Notes under the pieces: model-generated
What the model saw: the letters and a program-made list of their open reading frames with translations, nothing else
Database searches by the model: none
Told to the model about the DNA's origin: nothing
DNA from: Polymorphobacter megasporae
GTDB taxonomy: Bacteria; Pseudomonadota; Alphaproteobacteria; Sphingomonadales; Sphingomonadaceae
Assembly (NCBI RefSeq): GCF_018982885.2
Contig: NZ_CP081848.1
Coordinates: 3,596,001-3,660,000 of the forward strand
DNA length: 64,000 bases
Direction: 5' to 3'
Translations under genes and position numbers: made by a program
In this document: positions 17,704-26,685 of the stretch, one piece after another
Numbering within the stretch: position 1 is the first letter of the stretch
Layout of the letters: every line of letters begins with the position of its first letter

Positions 17704-18996
17704 ATGTCCAGCCCGGCCCCTAATGTTCTCGGACTCGACTTCGGCACCACCAATTCCGTGGCGGCAATCGCGCGCGACGGACACTCGAGCCTCGTCGAAC
17801 TCGAATCACCCGCAGGCACTGCGGCGGTGTTTCGGTCGGCGCTGTGCTTCTGGGAAGACGACACGGTCCGCGGCGGGATCGCGAGCGCGGGCGGTCCATG
17901 GGCAATCGCCGAATATCTCGAATTTCCAGGAGCGAGCCGCTTCATCCAGTCTTTCAAGTCGGTTGCCGCGAGCGCGACCTTCGAGCGCGCGACGATCTTC
18001 GAGCGGCAGTTCAAGTTCGAAGACCTGGGGCGGCTGTTCCTCGACAAGATGGCCGCGCGCGCCGGCGGAGCCTTTTCCGGGCCGGCGCGCGTCGTCGTCG
18101 GGCGTCCCGTCGTCTATGCCGGACATGCGCCCGACGAAGCGATCGCGCGTCGGCGCTACGACGCGATGTTCGCCGGCATCGGCGCGACTTTGCACTATGT
18201 CTATGAGCCGCTCGGCGCTGCGTTCAGCTACGCGTCGCGGGTCAGCGAACCGGCAACGGTTCTTGTTGCCGATTTCGGCGGCGGGACGAGCGACTTTTCG
18301 GTGGTGCGGATCGAGGCACCCGGGGCGACGCGGCGCTGTGTCCCTCTCGGTCACGCCGGGGTCGGCATCGCCGGCGACCGATTCGATGCGCGGATCGTCG
18401 AACAGCTGGTCATGCCGCTGCTCGGCAAAGGCGGCTTCTATCGATCGTTCGGCAAGATTCTCGAAATCCCCGGCGGTTATTTCGCCGACTTCGCGGACTG
18501 GTCGCGACTGGCACTGATGCGCAACCGCCGGACGCTTGCCGAGCTCGAATCGCTCCGCCGGTCAGCACTCGACCCCGACGCGATCGGCCGCGTGATCGCG
18601 GTCATCGAGCAGGAACTCGGCTTCCGCCTTCACGAGGCGGTGGGGCAGGTCAAACGCGACCTGTCGGCGGCAGACACGGCCTGTTTTCGCTTCAGCGGCG
18701 CGGGCCTGACGATCGAGGCGGACGTGACCCGCGCGGCGTTCGAAGGCTGGATCGCCGCGGATATCGAGCGGATCGAGGCGGCGGTCGACCGGGCGCTGGC
18801 GATGGCAACGACCACCCCCGGCGCGATCGACCATGTCTTTCTCACCGGCGGCACCTCGCTGACACCGCGCATCGTCCGGATGTTCGAGGAGCGCTTCGGG
18901 GCCGAGCGTCTGGCGAAGGGGAATGAGCTGACGTCGATCGCGCACGGTCTCGCCTTGATCGGCGAGCAGGCCGAATTGGCGGCGTGGACGGCGTGA
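17704..18996 (+). CDS. Short Hsp70-family protein, YegD-like putative chaperone
   Basis: 430 residues with the actin/Hsp70 ATPase signatures: phosphate 1 motif LGLDFGTTNS (residues 9-18), VLVADFGGGTSDFSVV (about 193-208) and the adenosine motif VFLTGGTSLTPRI. It lacks the substrate-binding and lid domains of DnaK, as is typical of YegD-type proteins. The cellular role of this branch is not established. GGAGGG lies five bases before the ATG. Cytoplasmic and apparently monocistronic. Family assignment is firm, function is not. Confidence 0.85.
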   Translation: MSSPAPNVLGLDFGTTNSVAAIARDGHSSLVELESPAGTAAVFRSALCFWEDDTVRGGIASAGGPWAIAEYLEFPGASRFIQSFKSVAASATFERATIFERQFKFEDLGRLFLDKMAARAGGAFSGPARVVVGRPVVYAGHAPDEAIARRRYDAMFAGIGATLHYVYEPLGAAFSYASRVSEPATVLVADFGGGTSDFSVVRIEAPGATRRCVPLGHAGVGIAGDRFDARIVEQLVMPLLGKGGFYRSFGKILEIPGGYFADFADWSRLALMRNRRTLAELESLRRSALDPDAIGRVIAVIEQELGFRLHEAVGQVKRDLSAADTACFRFSGAGLTIEADVTRAAFEGWIAADIERIEAAVDRALAMATTTPGAIDHVFLTGGTSLTPRIVRMFEERFGAERLAKGNELTSIAHGLALIGEQAELAAWTA

Positions 18997-19023
18997 ATGC
19001 CCGTGATCGTATCGACGTCCCGT

Positions 19024-19183
19024 TCAGGGGGCGCCGACAGGCGGCTTCACGCCAGCCGCGGACGCGATCTGCAGCGCCAGCACGCGCTTGAGGATTGCCG
19101 GTCGGGTTGCGCCGGAGGATGTCGATGACTTCGAGCTGTTCCGCCGACGGGGCGAAGGTCACTGCCCGCGCGCGACACGCCAT
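19024..19183 (-). pseudogene. Possible frameshifted gene remnant
   Basis: On the minus strand one frame reads AEQLEVIDILRRNPT, and the adjacent frame continues as ILKRVLALQIASAAG to a stop at 19024. Both halves look protein-like and a single-base shift would join them. It sits between the Hsp70-like gene and the SGNH esterase. No intact gene remains and no family is recognised; chance cannot be excluded. Confidence 0.2.
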
Positions 19184-19225
19184 TCATCGCTGGAATCAAA
19201 GGAAGCACGGGCGCATGTTTACCCG

Positions 19226-20455
19226 ATGAAACTCACCTGGCTCCTCGCGAGCATCCTTCTGTCGACCCCCGCGCTGGCGGCGCCGGCGGACGTCGCACGG
19301 TCCGAGTGGAGCGCGTCCTGGGCGGCGTCTCAGCTCGCGGTTGAACCAGCGAACGCGCTGCCCAGCGACGACTCGATCGACATCACCTTACGACAGACAA
19401 TCCGGCTATCTGTCGGCGGGCCGCGCCTGAGGGTTCGCCTGTCGAACGCCTTCGGTACGCAGCCGCTGATAATCGATACGGTCCGCGTCGCCCTCGCCGG
19501 CAAGGGGTCGGCGATCATCTCATCATCGCAAAAGCCGGCTCTGTTCGGCGGCAAATCGTCGGTCATGATACCGGCGGGAGCCGATTATTGGTCGGATCCG
19601 ATCGACATGAGCACGCCTGCGCTAGCGCGGCTGGCGATCAGCCTGCACCTCGACGCAGCACCGACGGTGCAGACGGGACACCCGGGGTCGCGCGCCACCT
19701 CGTACATCGCGCATGGTACGCACTCAGACGACTCCGAGCTCGCCGACGCCAAGCCGGTCGAACACTGGTATCAGATCGCGGGCGTCGACGTTGCCGCGCC
19801 AGCAAAATCCTCCACGATCGTCGCGTTCGGCGATTCGATCACCGATGGCCACGGCGCAACGACCGACGGCGACGACCGCTGGCCGGATGTCCTTGCCGCC
19901 CGCTTGCAGGCGAGTGCCGCCGGCCGGCAAACCGGAGTCGTCAACGGCGGGATCGGCGGCAACCATCTTCTGACCGACGGCCTCGGCCCCAACGCACTCG
20001 CCCGCTTCGATCGCGATGTCCTGTCGCAGGCCGGGGTCCGGTTCGTCATCATGCTCGAAGGTATCAACGACATCGGCGGCGCGACGCGGGAGCATGCGAT
20101 TTCTGCCGAGGCTCACTCCACGTTGGTCGCCCGCCTGATCGACGCCTACGCCCAGATGATCGAGCGCGCACGCGCGCACGGCATCCGAATGATCGGCGCG
20201 ACCATCCTGCCGTTCGTTGGATCGGACTATTATCACCCCGGTCCGGAAACCGAGGCCGACCGCGCGGCCGTCAATCGGTGGATCCGAACGCCCGGCCATT
20301 TCGATGCCGTCATCGACTTCGACCGCGTTGCCCGCGACCCCGCGCACCCCGACCGGATGCTCGCGCAATACGATTCGGGCGATCACCTGCATCCGTCGGC
20401 GATCGGCTATCGGGCGATGGCGAACGCCGTCCCGCTCGAGTATTTTAGCCGCTGA
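19226..20455 (+). CDS. SGNH/GDSL-family exported esterase
   Basis: 409 residues, starting with a clear Sec signal peptide (MKLTWLLASILLSTPALAAP). The first 180 residues form the beta-rich module seen in large SGNH esterases. The hydrolase domain then shows block I IVAFGDSITDG (catalytic Ser), block II GGIGGNHLL, block III LEGINDIGG and block V DHLHPS with the Asp/His pair. Such proteins deacylate carbohydrates or lipids in the periplasm; the substrate is not evident. ATG 19226 is chosen because the signal peptide begins there, although the ribosome-binding site is weak (AAGGAAG is about 20 bases away). Confidence 0.85.
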   Translation: MKLTWLLASILLSTPALAAPADVARSEWSASWAASQLAVEPANALPSDDSIDITLRQTIRLSVGGPRLRVRLSNAFGTQPLIIDTVRVALAGKGSAIISSSQKPALFGGKSSVMIPAGADYWSDPIDMSTPALARLAISLHLDAAPTVQTGHPGSRATSYIAHGTHSDDSELADAKPVEHWYQIAGVDVAAPAKSSTIVAFGDSITDGHGATTDGDDRWPDVLAARLQASAAGRQTGVVNGGIGGNHLLTDGLGPNALARFDRDVLSQAGVRFVIMLEGINDIGGATREHAISAEAHSTLVARLIDAYAQMIERARAHGIRMIGATILPFVGSDYYHPGPETEADRAAVNRWIRTPGHFDAVIDFDRVARDPAHPDRMLAQYDSGDHLHPSAIGYRAMANAVPLEYFSR

Positions 20456-20630
20456 ACGCGCAAAGATAATATTGTTCGGGTTCACAGACTACCGTCATTC
20501 AGGAACACGCAAGCCGCCGGAGCGTAGACCGTTTACGGCGTCATGCCGCATGGTCGCTTCGCGCCGTTGATGCCCGAAACGATACGTGTATGTTGCCGCT
20601 GTGCTGGGGAAGTCGTTCGTGGGAGAGATA

Positions 20631-21050
20631 ATGACCAAGATTTTGAAAGTCGCCGCAGTTGCCGCCGCGATGGTGGGAACTGCCGCTGTTGCCGCGCCGC
20701 CGCCGTTGCCGCCCGGCACCCCCGCCTATGCGTCGCTCAAGGGTGACGCGACTGCGGGCAAGGCCGTCTTCACTGTGTGCAAGACCTGCCACGTCATCAC
20801 GCCGGGGCAGAACCGGATCGGGCCGTCGCTGTACGGCGTCGTCGGGCGGACCTCGGGCTCGGTTCCGGGCTACACCTATTCGGCCGCGAACAAGAACAGC
20901 CACATCGTCTGGACCGAGCCGGTGCTGTATCAATATCTGCTCGCGCCGCAGAAGTACGTCCCGGGCACCAAGATGACCTATCCGGGCCTCAAGGATGCGC
21001 AGAAGCGCGCCGACGTCATCGCTTACCTGAAGTCGAAGCCGACCTCGTAA
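20631..21050 (+). CDS. Soluble class I cytochrome c, candidate donor to the reaction centre
   Basis: 139 residues with a signal peptide (MTKILKVAAVAAAMVGTAAVA), one heme site CKTCH (Cys50, Cys53, His54) and the axial methionine Met115 in TKMTYPG, i.e. a mitochondrial/c2-type periplasmic cytochrome c. GGGAGA lies four bases before the ATG. In many relatives the cytochrome gene cycA follows hemA in the photosynthesis cluster; here no cytochrome follows hemA and this gene lies at the opposite edge, tail-to-tail with the tspO block. A role as electron carrier between the bc1 complex and PufC is plausible; respiratory use is equally possible. Confidence 0.85.
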   Translation: MTKILKVAAVAAAMVGTAAVAAPPPLPPGTPAYASLKGDATAGKAVFTVCKTCHVITPGQNRIGPSLYGVVGRTSGSVPGYTYSAANKNSHIVWTEPVLYQYLLAPQKYVPGTKMTYPGLKDAQKRADVIAYLKSKPTS

Positions 21051-21058
21051 GATCTTCG

Positions 21059-21086
21059 GCCGGCGCGGGTTACAACCCGCGCCGGC
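21059..21086. terminator. Bidirectional hairpin between cytochrome c and orf81
   Basis: A 13-base perfect inverted repeat (GCCGGCGCGGGTT) with a 2-base centre lies between two convergent genes. The stop codon of orf81 falls in the loop. No U-run is present, so this is probably an mRNA 3' end structure for both strands. Confidence 0.5.
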
Positions 21087-21315
21087 GCAGATCGGCAAGA
21101 TGTGCGGGGAACGACGCAGCGAGCGCCAGCGCGACCCACTGCCATCCCGCCCCTGTCAGCGCCGCCCGCACTGCGAGCAGGATCAGCGCCCCGGGCAGGA
21201 ACGCCAAGATGATCGTCGCGGCATGCCCTCGCCGCTTGATCAGAATGATTATTTCGACCAGCATCACGGCGAGCACGATGTCGACCGCGTGACCGGTCGC
21301 GAACAATGAACTCAT
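21070..21315 (-). CDS. Small membrane protein after tspO (orf81)
   Basis: 81 residues with about three hydrophobic segments (residues 8-24, 32-50 and 58-72) and a basic tail ADLRRRGL, suggesting an inner-membrane protein. Its ATG overlaps the tspO stop in ATGA, so translation is likely coupled. It ends the leftward ppaA-ppsR-bchG-bch2-bchP-tspO unit. No family is recognised. Coupling to tspO suggests a linked role, but nothing in the sequence gives a function. Confidence 0.7.
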   Translation of the reverse strand: MSSLFATGHAVDIVLAVMLVEIIILIKRRGHAATIILAFLPGALILLAVRAALTGAGWQWVALALAASFPAHLADLRRRGL

Positions 21316-21800
21316 GCGAATGGCGGGTTGAGCCGCACCACCGCGAGGTTAAGCAGGCTCGCGAAGCTGACCCAACCGAGATACGGCAGCAGCAGGAATT
21401 TAGCGGTCAACGATCGCTCGGCGGCGACGATGATCAGCAGCATGATCGACAACCAGAAGACCCCGACCTCGATAAATGCCCAGTCGGGGCGGTGGAGCCG
21501 GAAAAAGATCAGGCTCCACAGGACGTTGAGAAAGACGTTGAACGCAAACAAGCCGACGACCCGCGTTCGTTCACGGTCACCGATCGCCGCGCGCCATGCC
21601 GTGACCCCGGCGGCGACGGTGAAGACGTAGACCGTCGTCCAGCCGACCGGAAACGCCCAGTCGGGGGGCGCCCACTCCGGCTGGCGCAGGCTACGATACC
21701 ACGGGCCGAGATCGGTAATCGTCGAGCCGACTGCCGCGACCGCAAACGCCGCGCCGATGCCGACAGCGATCGGCTTGAGCAGCGGTCGCGCCCGGCTCAC
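21312..21800 (-). CDS. tspO: TspO/MBR family tryptophan-rich sensory protein
   Basis: 162 residues with five hydrophobic segments. The TspO signatures are present: WYRSLRQPEWAPPDWAFP, VGWTTVYVFTVAAG and FNVFLNVLWSLIFF. TspO is an outer- or inner-membrane porphyrin-binding protein; in Rhodobacter sphaeroides it represses photosynthesis genes in response to oxygen, probably by exporting or turning over tetrapyrrole intermediates. Starts at GTG 21800, 21 bases after bchP, and overlaps orf81 by 4 bases. Its place in the bchP operon supports a regulatory role here. Confidence 0.93.
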   Translation of the reverse strand: MSRARPLLKPIAVGIGAAFAVAAVGSTITDLGPWYRSLRQPEWAPPDWAFPVGWTTVYVFTVAAGVTAWRAAIGDRERTRVVGLFAFNVFLNVLWSLIFFRLHRPDWAFIEVGVFWLSIMLLIIVAAERSLTAKFLLLPYLGWVSFASLLNLAVVRLNPPFA

Positions 21801-21821
21801 GGTCTTAGGCCCCGTCCCGGG

Positions 21822-23021
21822 TCATGCCGCCGTCGTGCCGATCCCGAACAGGTGACCGAGATCCTTGAAGAAGATCCGTGCATGCGCCATCGGGTCGGCG
21901 CGGACGAGTTCCTTGTTCATATACGCCTGCCACGTCAGCCGCTGGACATCGGCATCGTCGCAAATCTTGACGAAGCGCTCCCGGCGCTTGTCGCTCGAAT
22001 ACCAGAAATACTGCATCATCCCGAGGATCCAGAAGACCCGGCCGTGCGCCTTCATGAACTTCTTGCGCGCGCCCGCAAGCGCCTTCGGGTTGCCGGTCTC
22101 GAGGAAGGCATCGACCGATTCGGCGGCATAGCGCCCGGCAGTCATCGCGTAATAAATCCCTTCGCCCGACGCCGGGGCGACGACCCCCGCGGCGTCACCG
22201 GCGACGACGATGTTGCGGCCGTTATCCCATTTCTTGAGCGGCTTGAGCGGGATCGGCGCGCCTTCCCGGCGGATCGTCTCGCAGGTGTCGAGCCCGGTGT
22301 CAGCGCGCAACGTCGCGACCGCGTCCTTGAGCGAAAAGCCCTTGTTGGCGCTGCCGACGCCGACGCTCGTCGTGTCGCCGTGCGGAAAAATCCACGCATA
22401 GAAATCGGGCGACAGCTTGCCCTGGTAATAGATGTCGCAACGCTCGCGGTCGAAGGCGCTATCGACCGGTGTCGCGATCATCTCGTGATACGCAAAGACG
22501 CACGGAATGCGCTCGGCCCCCTTGAGCGTGTCGCGGGCGACTCCCGAGCGCGCGCCATCGGCACCGATCACCGACCGCGTCCGTAGCCGCTGGAGCGCGT
22601 CGTGCTTCGCCGCGCCCTTGGGACGGAAGACGACGACGGTGGTGCCGTCGGGATCGGTCTCGATCGCCTCATAGGTGCCGGTCCGGCGGGTTGCCCCGGC
22701 GGCGGCGGCGCGCTCGCGCAGCCACTCGTCGAAGTCGCCGCGATCGACCATCCCGACGAAGCCGCCCTCGATCGGCATATCGACCGCGCGGTCCGACGGG
22801 GCGATCATCCGCGCCGCCTTGGCATGGCCGACGAGGACCGACTCAGGGACTGCGAAATCCTTCATCAGCCGCGGCGGAATCGCGCCGCCGCACGGCTTGA
22901 TCCGCCCGGCGCGGTCGAGCAACACGACCGATCGACCGGCGCGGGCGAGATCGGCGGCAGCGGTGGCTCCCGAGGGCCCGCCGCCAACGACGACGACATC
23001 GACGATATCGGTGTCCAGCAT
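21822..23021 (-). CDS. bchP: Geranylgeranyl reductase (bacteriochlorophyll)
   Basis: 399 residues. Reduces three double bonds of the geranylgeranyl tail of bacteriochlorophyll (or of geranylgeranyl diphosphate) to phytyl using NADPH. The N-terminal Rossmann motif is VVGGGPSGATAAADLARAG (FAD), followed by KPCGGAIPPRL, typical of the ChlP/BchP family, and VVAGDAAGVVAPASGEG for the second FAD contact. AAAGGA lies six bases before the ATG; the gene begins three bases after bch2. Length and motifs are normal. Confidence 0.97.
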   Translation of the reverse strand: MLDTDIVDVVVVGGGPSGATAAADLARAGRSVVLLDRAGRIKPCGGAIPPRLMKDFAVPESVLVGHAKAARMIAPSDRAVDMPIEGGFVGMVDRGDFDEWLRERAAAAGATRRTGTYEAIETDPDGTTVVVFRPKGAAKHDALQRLRTRSVIGADGARSGVARDTLKGAERIPCVFAYHEMIATPVDSAFDRERCDIYYQGKLSPDFYAWIFPHGDTTSVGVGSANKGFSLKDAVATLRADTGLDTCETIRREGAPIPLKPLKKWDNGRNIVVAGDAAGVVAPASGEGIYYAMTAGRYAAESVDAFLETGNPKALAGARKKFMKAHGRVFWILGMMQYFWYSSDKRRERFVKICDDADVQRLTWQAYMNKELVRADPMAHARIFFKDLGHLFGIGTTAA

Positions 23022-23024
23022 GAT

Positions 23025-24332
23025 CTATCCTTTGGCGAACGAGGGGTTGAGGCGCGGCGACCGCACCGAGACTTGCGTATCGATCCGCGCGGCAAGGACG
23101 GCGGCAATCAGGAAAACTGCGGCTTCGGCGGCGAAGACCGCGACGAAGGCATCGGGGGTCGAGCCGAACAGGCGTCGGCCGACGTCGATGCCTGCTGCGC
23201 CGACGAAACCGCCGACCGCAAAGGCGATCGCCTGCGCCGCGCCCCAGACACCCATCCGCACGCCCTCGCGTCCCGCTCCGCCGCCGCCCGCGAGGCCCAT
23301 CATCGAGCCGATTGCGGCAACCGCGAAGACGCCGTTGGCGAGGCCGAGGACGAAAACGGTCGGGCGCAGCGGGAAGGCTGGCCCGGCGGTCGCGGCGAAG
23401 GCGAGGACGCCGAGCGCCGCCGCCGAGCCGATGCACCCGGCGATCGTCCAGCCGCGCATCCAGCCTGCGCGCCCTGAAAACGCGTTGCCCGCGACTCCGG
23501 CGGCGATCATGCCGACGAGCGCGCCGCCGTGCTGGAGCGCAGCGAGGCTTGTCGACTGTCCCGGAGTGAAGCCGAACAACAGCCCGGCGAACGGCTCGAG
23601 GATGAGTTCTTGCGCGCTGTACGCGAGCATCGACACCGCGACGAAGATGGTGAAGCGCCGTGCCTGCGGGTCAGCCCAGATCTCGGCGAGCGCGACGGCG
23701 AACGGGATCGCAGGACGCGTGCTAGTGGGCATCGCATCGCGCCGTTCGATGCCGACGATACCGACCAGCGAGACGATGAACGCGATGACGACGACGCCGG
23801 TGACGACGGCGAGAAGGCGGTCGGGCGAGAACGGGTCGAGCAGCTTGCCCGCGACCGCGGTCGTGACGATGAAGCCGACGATCATCATGATCCACGTGAT
23901 CGCCGCCGCCGCCGGACGCCGCGCCGGCGCGACCCGGCTCGCCAGCAGCGCGAGCAGCGACGTCCCCGCCGCGCCTACTCCGACGCCGATCAAAGCGAAG
24001 GCGACAACCGCGAGGGCGACGCCGAAAGCGGGCGATCCGGCGAGCCGCGTCGTCGCCACCGTCGCGAGCAAGGCACCAACCGCCAGCACCGCCATGCCGC
24101 CGGCGATCCACGGCGTCCGCCGCGATCCACCGTCCGAGCCATGCCCCCAGCGCGCGCGCGAGAGCTGCACCGCATAATGCCATGCGACGAAGCCCGCAGG
24201 GACCGTCGCGGCGAGACCGTATTCGACGACCATGATCCGGTTGAGCGTCGAGGTCATCAGCACGACGATCGCGCCGATCGCGCTCTGGACGAGCCCGAGC
24301 CGGAAAATCGAGGGCCAGCCGAGTCCGGTCAC
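23025..24332 (-). CDS. PucC/Bch2-type MFS protein (BCD family)
   Basis: 435 residues with about 12 membrane segments, related to LhaA/PucC. In Rhodobacter an orthologue (ORF428, Bch2) lies between bchG and bchP exactly as here, and the family is thought to deliver bacteriochlorophyll to nascent light-harvesting proteins. N-terminal LVQSAIGAIVVLMTSTLNRIM matches the family start. GTG 24332 overlaps the bchG stop in GTGA; the stop is three bases before bchP. A second member, lhaA, lies in the puh block. Precise function remains inferred. Confidence 0.88.
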   Translation of the reverse strand: MTGLGWPSIFRLGLVQSAIGAIVVLMTSTLNRIMVVEYGLAATVPAGFVAWHYAVQLSRARWGHGSDGGSRRTPWIAGGMAVLAVGALLATVATTRLAGSPAFGVALAVVAFALIGVGVGAAGTSLLALLASRVAPARRPAAAAITWIMMIVGFIVTTAVAGKLLDPFSPDRLLAVVTGVVVIAFIVSLVGIVGIERRDAMPTSTRPAIPFAVALAEIWADPQARRFTIFVAVSMLAYSAQELILEPFAGLLFGFTPGQSTSLAALQHGGALVGMIAAGVAGNAFSGRAGWMRGWTIAGCIGSAAALGVLAFAATAGPAFPLRPTVFVLGLANGVFAVAAIGSMMGLAGGGGAGREGVRMGVWGAAQAIAFAVGGFVGAAGIDVGRRLFGSTPDAFVAVFAAEAAVFLIAAVLAARIDTQVSVRSPRLNPSFAKG

Positions 24333-25237
24333 AACCCTGCCCTGATCATCTCGCCGACCCCGAACGCCGAGCCGAGCATGCCGAAGACATAAAGCGAGGT
24401 GCCGGTGGCATTATACCACGGCGTCCGCGCGAGCGGGTCGCCGAGCAGCCGGACCATCAGACCGAGCTGCCCGAGAACAAGCGCGCCAACCCCGGCGGCG
24501 TGCCAGTAGAGCTGCCAGTGGAACAGCAACCCGACGACGACCATCTGCGGCACCGCCATGACGACGCAGGCGACCCGCGCGGCGCGATCGGTGCCGAGCA
24601 CGACCGGCAGCGAGCGGATGCCCATGACGCGGTCACCCTCGACCGCCTTAAAATCGTTGAGCGTCATGATCCCGTGCGCGCCGAGGCTGTACAGGCCGAG
24701 CAGCCACAGGATGCGCGTGTCGGGCAATCCGCCCGCCATCACGCTGGCGCCGGTGAACCACGTCAGCCCCTCGTAGCTTAATGCGCAGACCGCAGGGCCC
24801 CAGATGCCGCTGGTCTTGAGGCGGAACGGCGGCGCGCTATACGCCCAGCCCGAGGCGAGCCCGACGAGCGTGGCGACGAACACCCACGGCCCCGTCAACG
24901 CCGCGACGATCGCCGAGACCAGCGTTCCGCCGATCGCCAGCCACAGCGCCCAGCGGCCGGGAATGCGCCCCGACGGGATCGGTCGGTTCGGCTCGTTGAT
25001 CGCGTCGACGTGGCGGTCGAACCAGTCGTTGACCGCCTGGCTCGTGCCGCAAACCAATGGCCCGGTCAGGAGCAGCCCGGCGATCAGGAACGGCCAGCGG
25101 CTGCCGAGCGCGACGCCCGACGAGACGACACCGCACATGAACGCCCACATCGGCGGGAACCACGTCACCGGCTTGGCGAGCTCAAGGATCGCCGCCGGGG
25201 CTGGTGCCGTCCGCGTCAGGGCCGCCGTCGGGCTCAC
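24329..25237 (-). CDS. bchG: Bacteriochlorophyll a synthase
   Basis: 302 residues, UbiA-type prenyltransferase with about nine membrane helices. Esterifies bacteriochlorophyllide a with geranylgeranyl or phytyl diphosphate. The diphosphate/Mg site NDWFDRHVDAINEPNRPIPS is intact and a second Asp region is FKAVEGDRVMGIRSLP. Starts at GTG 25237, overlapping the ppsR stop in GTGA, and ends in a 4-base overlap with bch2, so the last pigment steps are coupled to the regulator genes. Confidence 0.97.
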   Translation of the reverse strand: MSPTAALTRTAPAPAAILELAKPVTWFPPMWAFMCGVVSSGVALGSRWPFLIAGLLLTGPLVCGTSQAVNDWFDRHVDAINEPNRPIPSGRIPGRWALWLAIGGTLVSAIVAALTGPWVFVATLVGLASGWAYSAPPFRLKTSGIWGPAVCALSYEGLTWFTGASVMAGGLPDTRILWLLGLYSLGAHGIMTLNDFKAVEGDRVMGIRSLPVVLGTDRAARVACVVMAVPQMVVVGLLFHWQLYWHAAGVGALVLGQLGLMVRLLGDPLARTPWYNATGTSLYVFGMLGSAFGVGEMIRAGL

Positions 25238-26685
25238 GGCTCCTCACCGCTGAGATTGCCGAGGCCGTGGCGATGGAGCTTCGAATACAGGCTTTGACGG
25301 CTCAGCCCGAGAACTTCGGCCGCCGAGGCGCGGTTGTCCCCGGTGTAGGCAAGCGCCGCCTCGATACACAGCCGCTCGATCAGGTCGGTCGACTCGCGGA
25401 CGATCTCCTTCAACGATACCCGCCCGACGAGTTCGGTGAGTTGCTCGACCGAGCGCGGCAGGTCGCGACCGACCGCCGGATCGTCGCGCAGCCGCCGTCC
25501 GACGGTGCGGATGGTGAAGCCGAAGCACGGCTGCTCGCCGTCACGCACCGCGACCGCCGAGACCTCGACCTCGTCGACGGTATCGAACTGGCTGCGGAAC
25601 ACCGTCGCAAAGTTGCGCACCGAACCGTGCTCGCGGAGATGCGCAATGAGCAGGTCGACGTCGATCCCCGGGCGCCCGAGGAAACGCGCGAGCGACTGGC
25701 CGCGCGCATGTTCGCGCCGGGCAAGCTGGGCGAGATCGAGAAACGCACCATTCTCGGCGAGGATGTTAAGCGACTCGTCGGTGACGACGAACGCGTCGGG
25801 CAGCCGCTCGAGGACGTCGATCAGCATCTGCCGCCCGTCGGGGACAACTTCGCTGGTCCCCGCGGCGAGCGCGAGACGGACGAGGACGTAGGTCGCCTTG
25901 TCCTGGCGATAGAGCGTGGCGGACATCAGGCATTCGCGCCCGCCGGCGAGCCGGACGTCGACCGGGTCGACTGTTGCCGCATTCATCGCCGCAGCGATCA
26001 GCGCACCCGCCCGGTCGCGACTCGCGAGGTCGAACACCCCAGCGAAGGCGGCACTGGCTCCCGTCGCGGCGTCGTTGCCGATCAGGCGCTTTGCCGCCGG
26101 ATTGACCTCGACGAAGCGGCTCGTCGTCGCATCGACGATCAGCACCGCCTCGCTCGATAGATCGAACAACAGGCGGTAGCGCGACTCGGCGGCGCGGAGC
26201 CGCATATAGTCGCGCTCCATCGACTGCTGCGCCTGGAGCAGCCGCTGCTGCATCGCCGCGGTCGAGCGCAGGTCGCGGCCGATCGCGATGATCTTGCCAT
26301 CCTCGCCCGCGCCAACCGTCATGAAGCGCAGCGTCACCACGGCGTCGCCGCTGACCGAAAGTTGGTTGACGATGCGCCAGCGCCCGACCCCTTGCGGCGG
26401 GGTTTCGCGAAGCATGTCGGCGACCTTGAACTGGCTGTCGGCTCCGACAGTGTCGACCCAGCGCCGACCGACAAGCGGAACGAGATCGGCCCGAGCAAGG
26501 CCCGGGTCGCCGATCGCATAGTCGCGGATGACCCCCGCCGCGTCGATCACCAGCGCGATATCGGCGGAGACCGTCGTCAGCCGGGCGGCGAGATCGGGAT
26601 CGAAGCTGCCGAGAGTCGCTTCGGGAGTCGCGAAATCGATTCGCGGTTCAGGCGGGGGCGCCGCCGCGATGAGCGAGACGGTCAA
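25234..26685 (-). CDS. ppsR: PpsR/CrtJ-type repressor of photosynthesis genes
   Basis: 483 residues. N-terminal region, tandem PAS domains (about 45-150, 160-270 and 275-385), then a C-terminal Fis-type helix-turn-helix (ASAAEVLGLSRQSLYSKLHRHGL). Represses bch, crt and puf genes under oxygen by binding TGT-N12-ACA. Three cysteines are visible; the one in ERLCIEAAL just before the HTH matches the position of the redox-active Cys of CrtJ/PpsR. Translation must begin at TTG 26685 or nearby: GGAG sits seven bases upstream and the family N-terminus fits, but this puts the start 38 bases inside ppaA. Targets in this window are the sites at 27504, 52501 and 52528. Confidence 0.94.
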   Translation of the reverse strand: MTVSLIAAAPPPEPRIDFATPEATLGSFDPDLAARLTTVSADIALVIDAAGVIRDYAIGDPGLARADLVPLVGRRWVDTVGADSQFKVADMLRETPPQGVGRWRIVNQLSVSGDAVVTLRFMTVGAGEDGKIIAIGRDLRSTAAMQQRLLQAQQSMERDYMRLRAAESRYRLLFDLSSEAVLIVDATTSRFVEVNPAAKRLIGNDAATGASAAFAGVFDLASRDRAGALIAAAMNAATVDPVDVRLAGGRECLMSATLYRQDKATYVLVRLALAAGTSEVVPDGRQMLIDVLERLPDAFVVTDESLNILAENGAFLDLAQLARREHARGQSLARFLGRPGIDVDLLIAHLREHGSVRNFATVFRSQFDTVDEVEVSAVAVRDGEQPCFGFTIRTVGRRLRDDPAVGRDLPRSVEQLTELVGRVSLKEIVRESTDLIERLCIEAALAYTGDNRASAAEVLGLSRQSLYSKLHRHGLGNLSGEEP

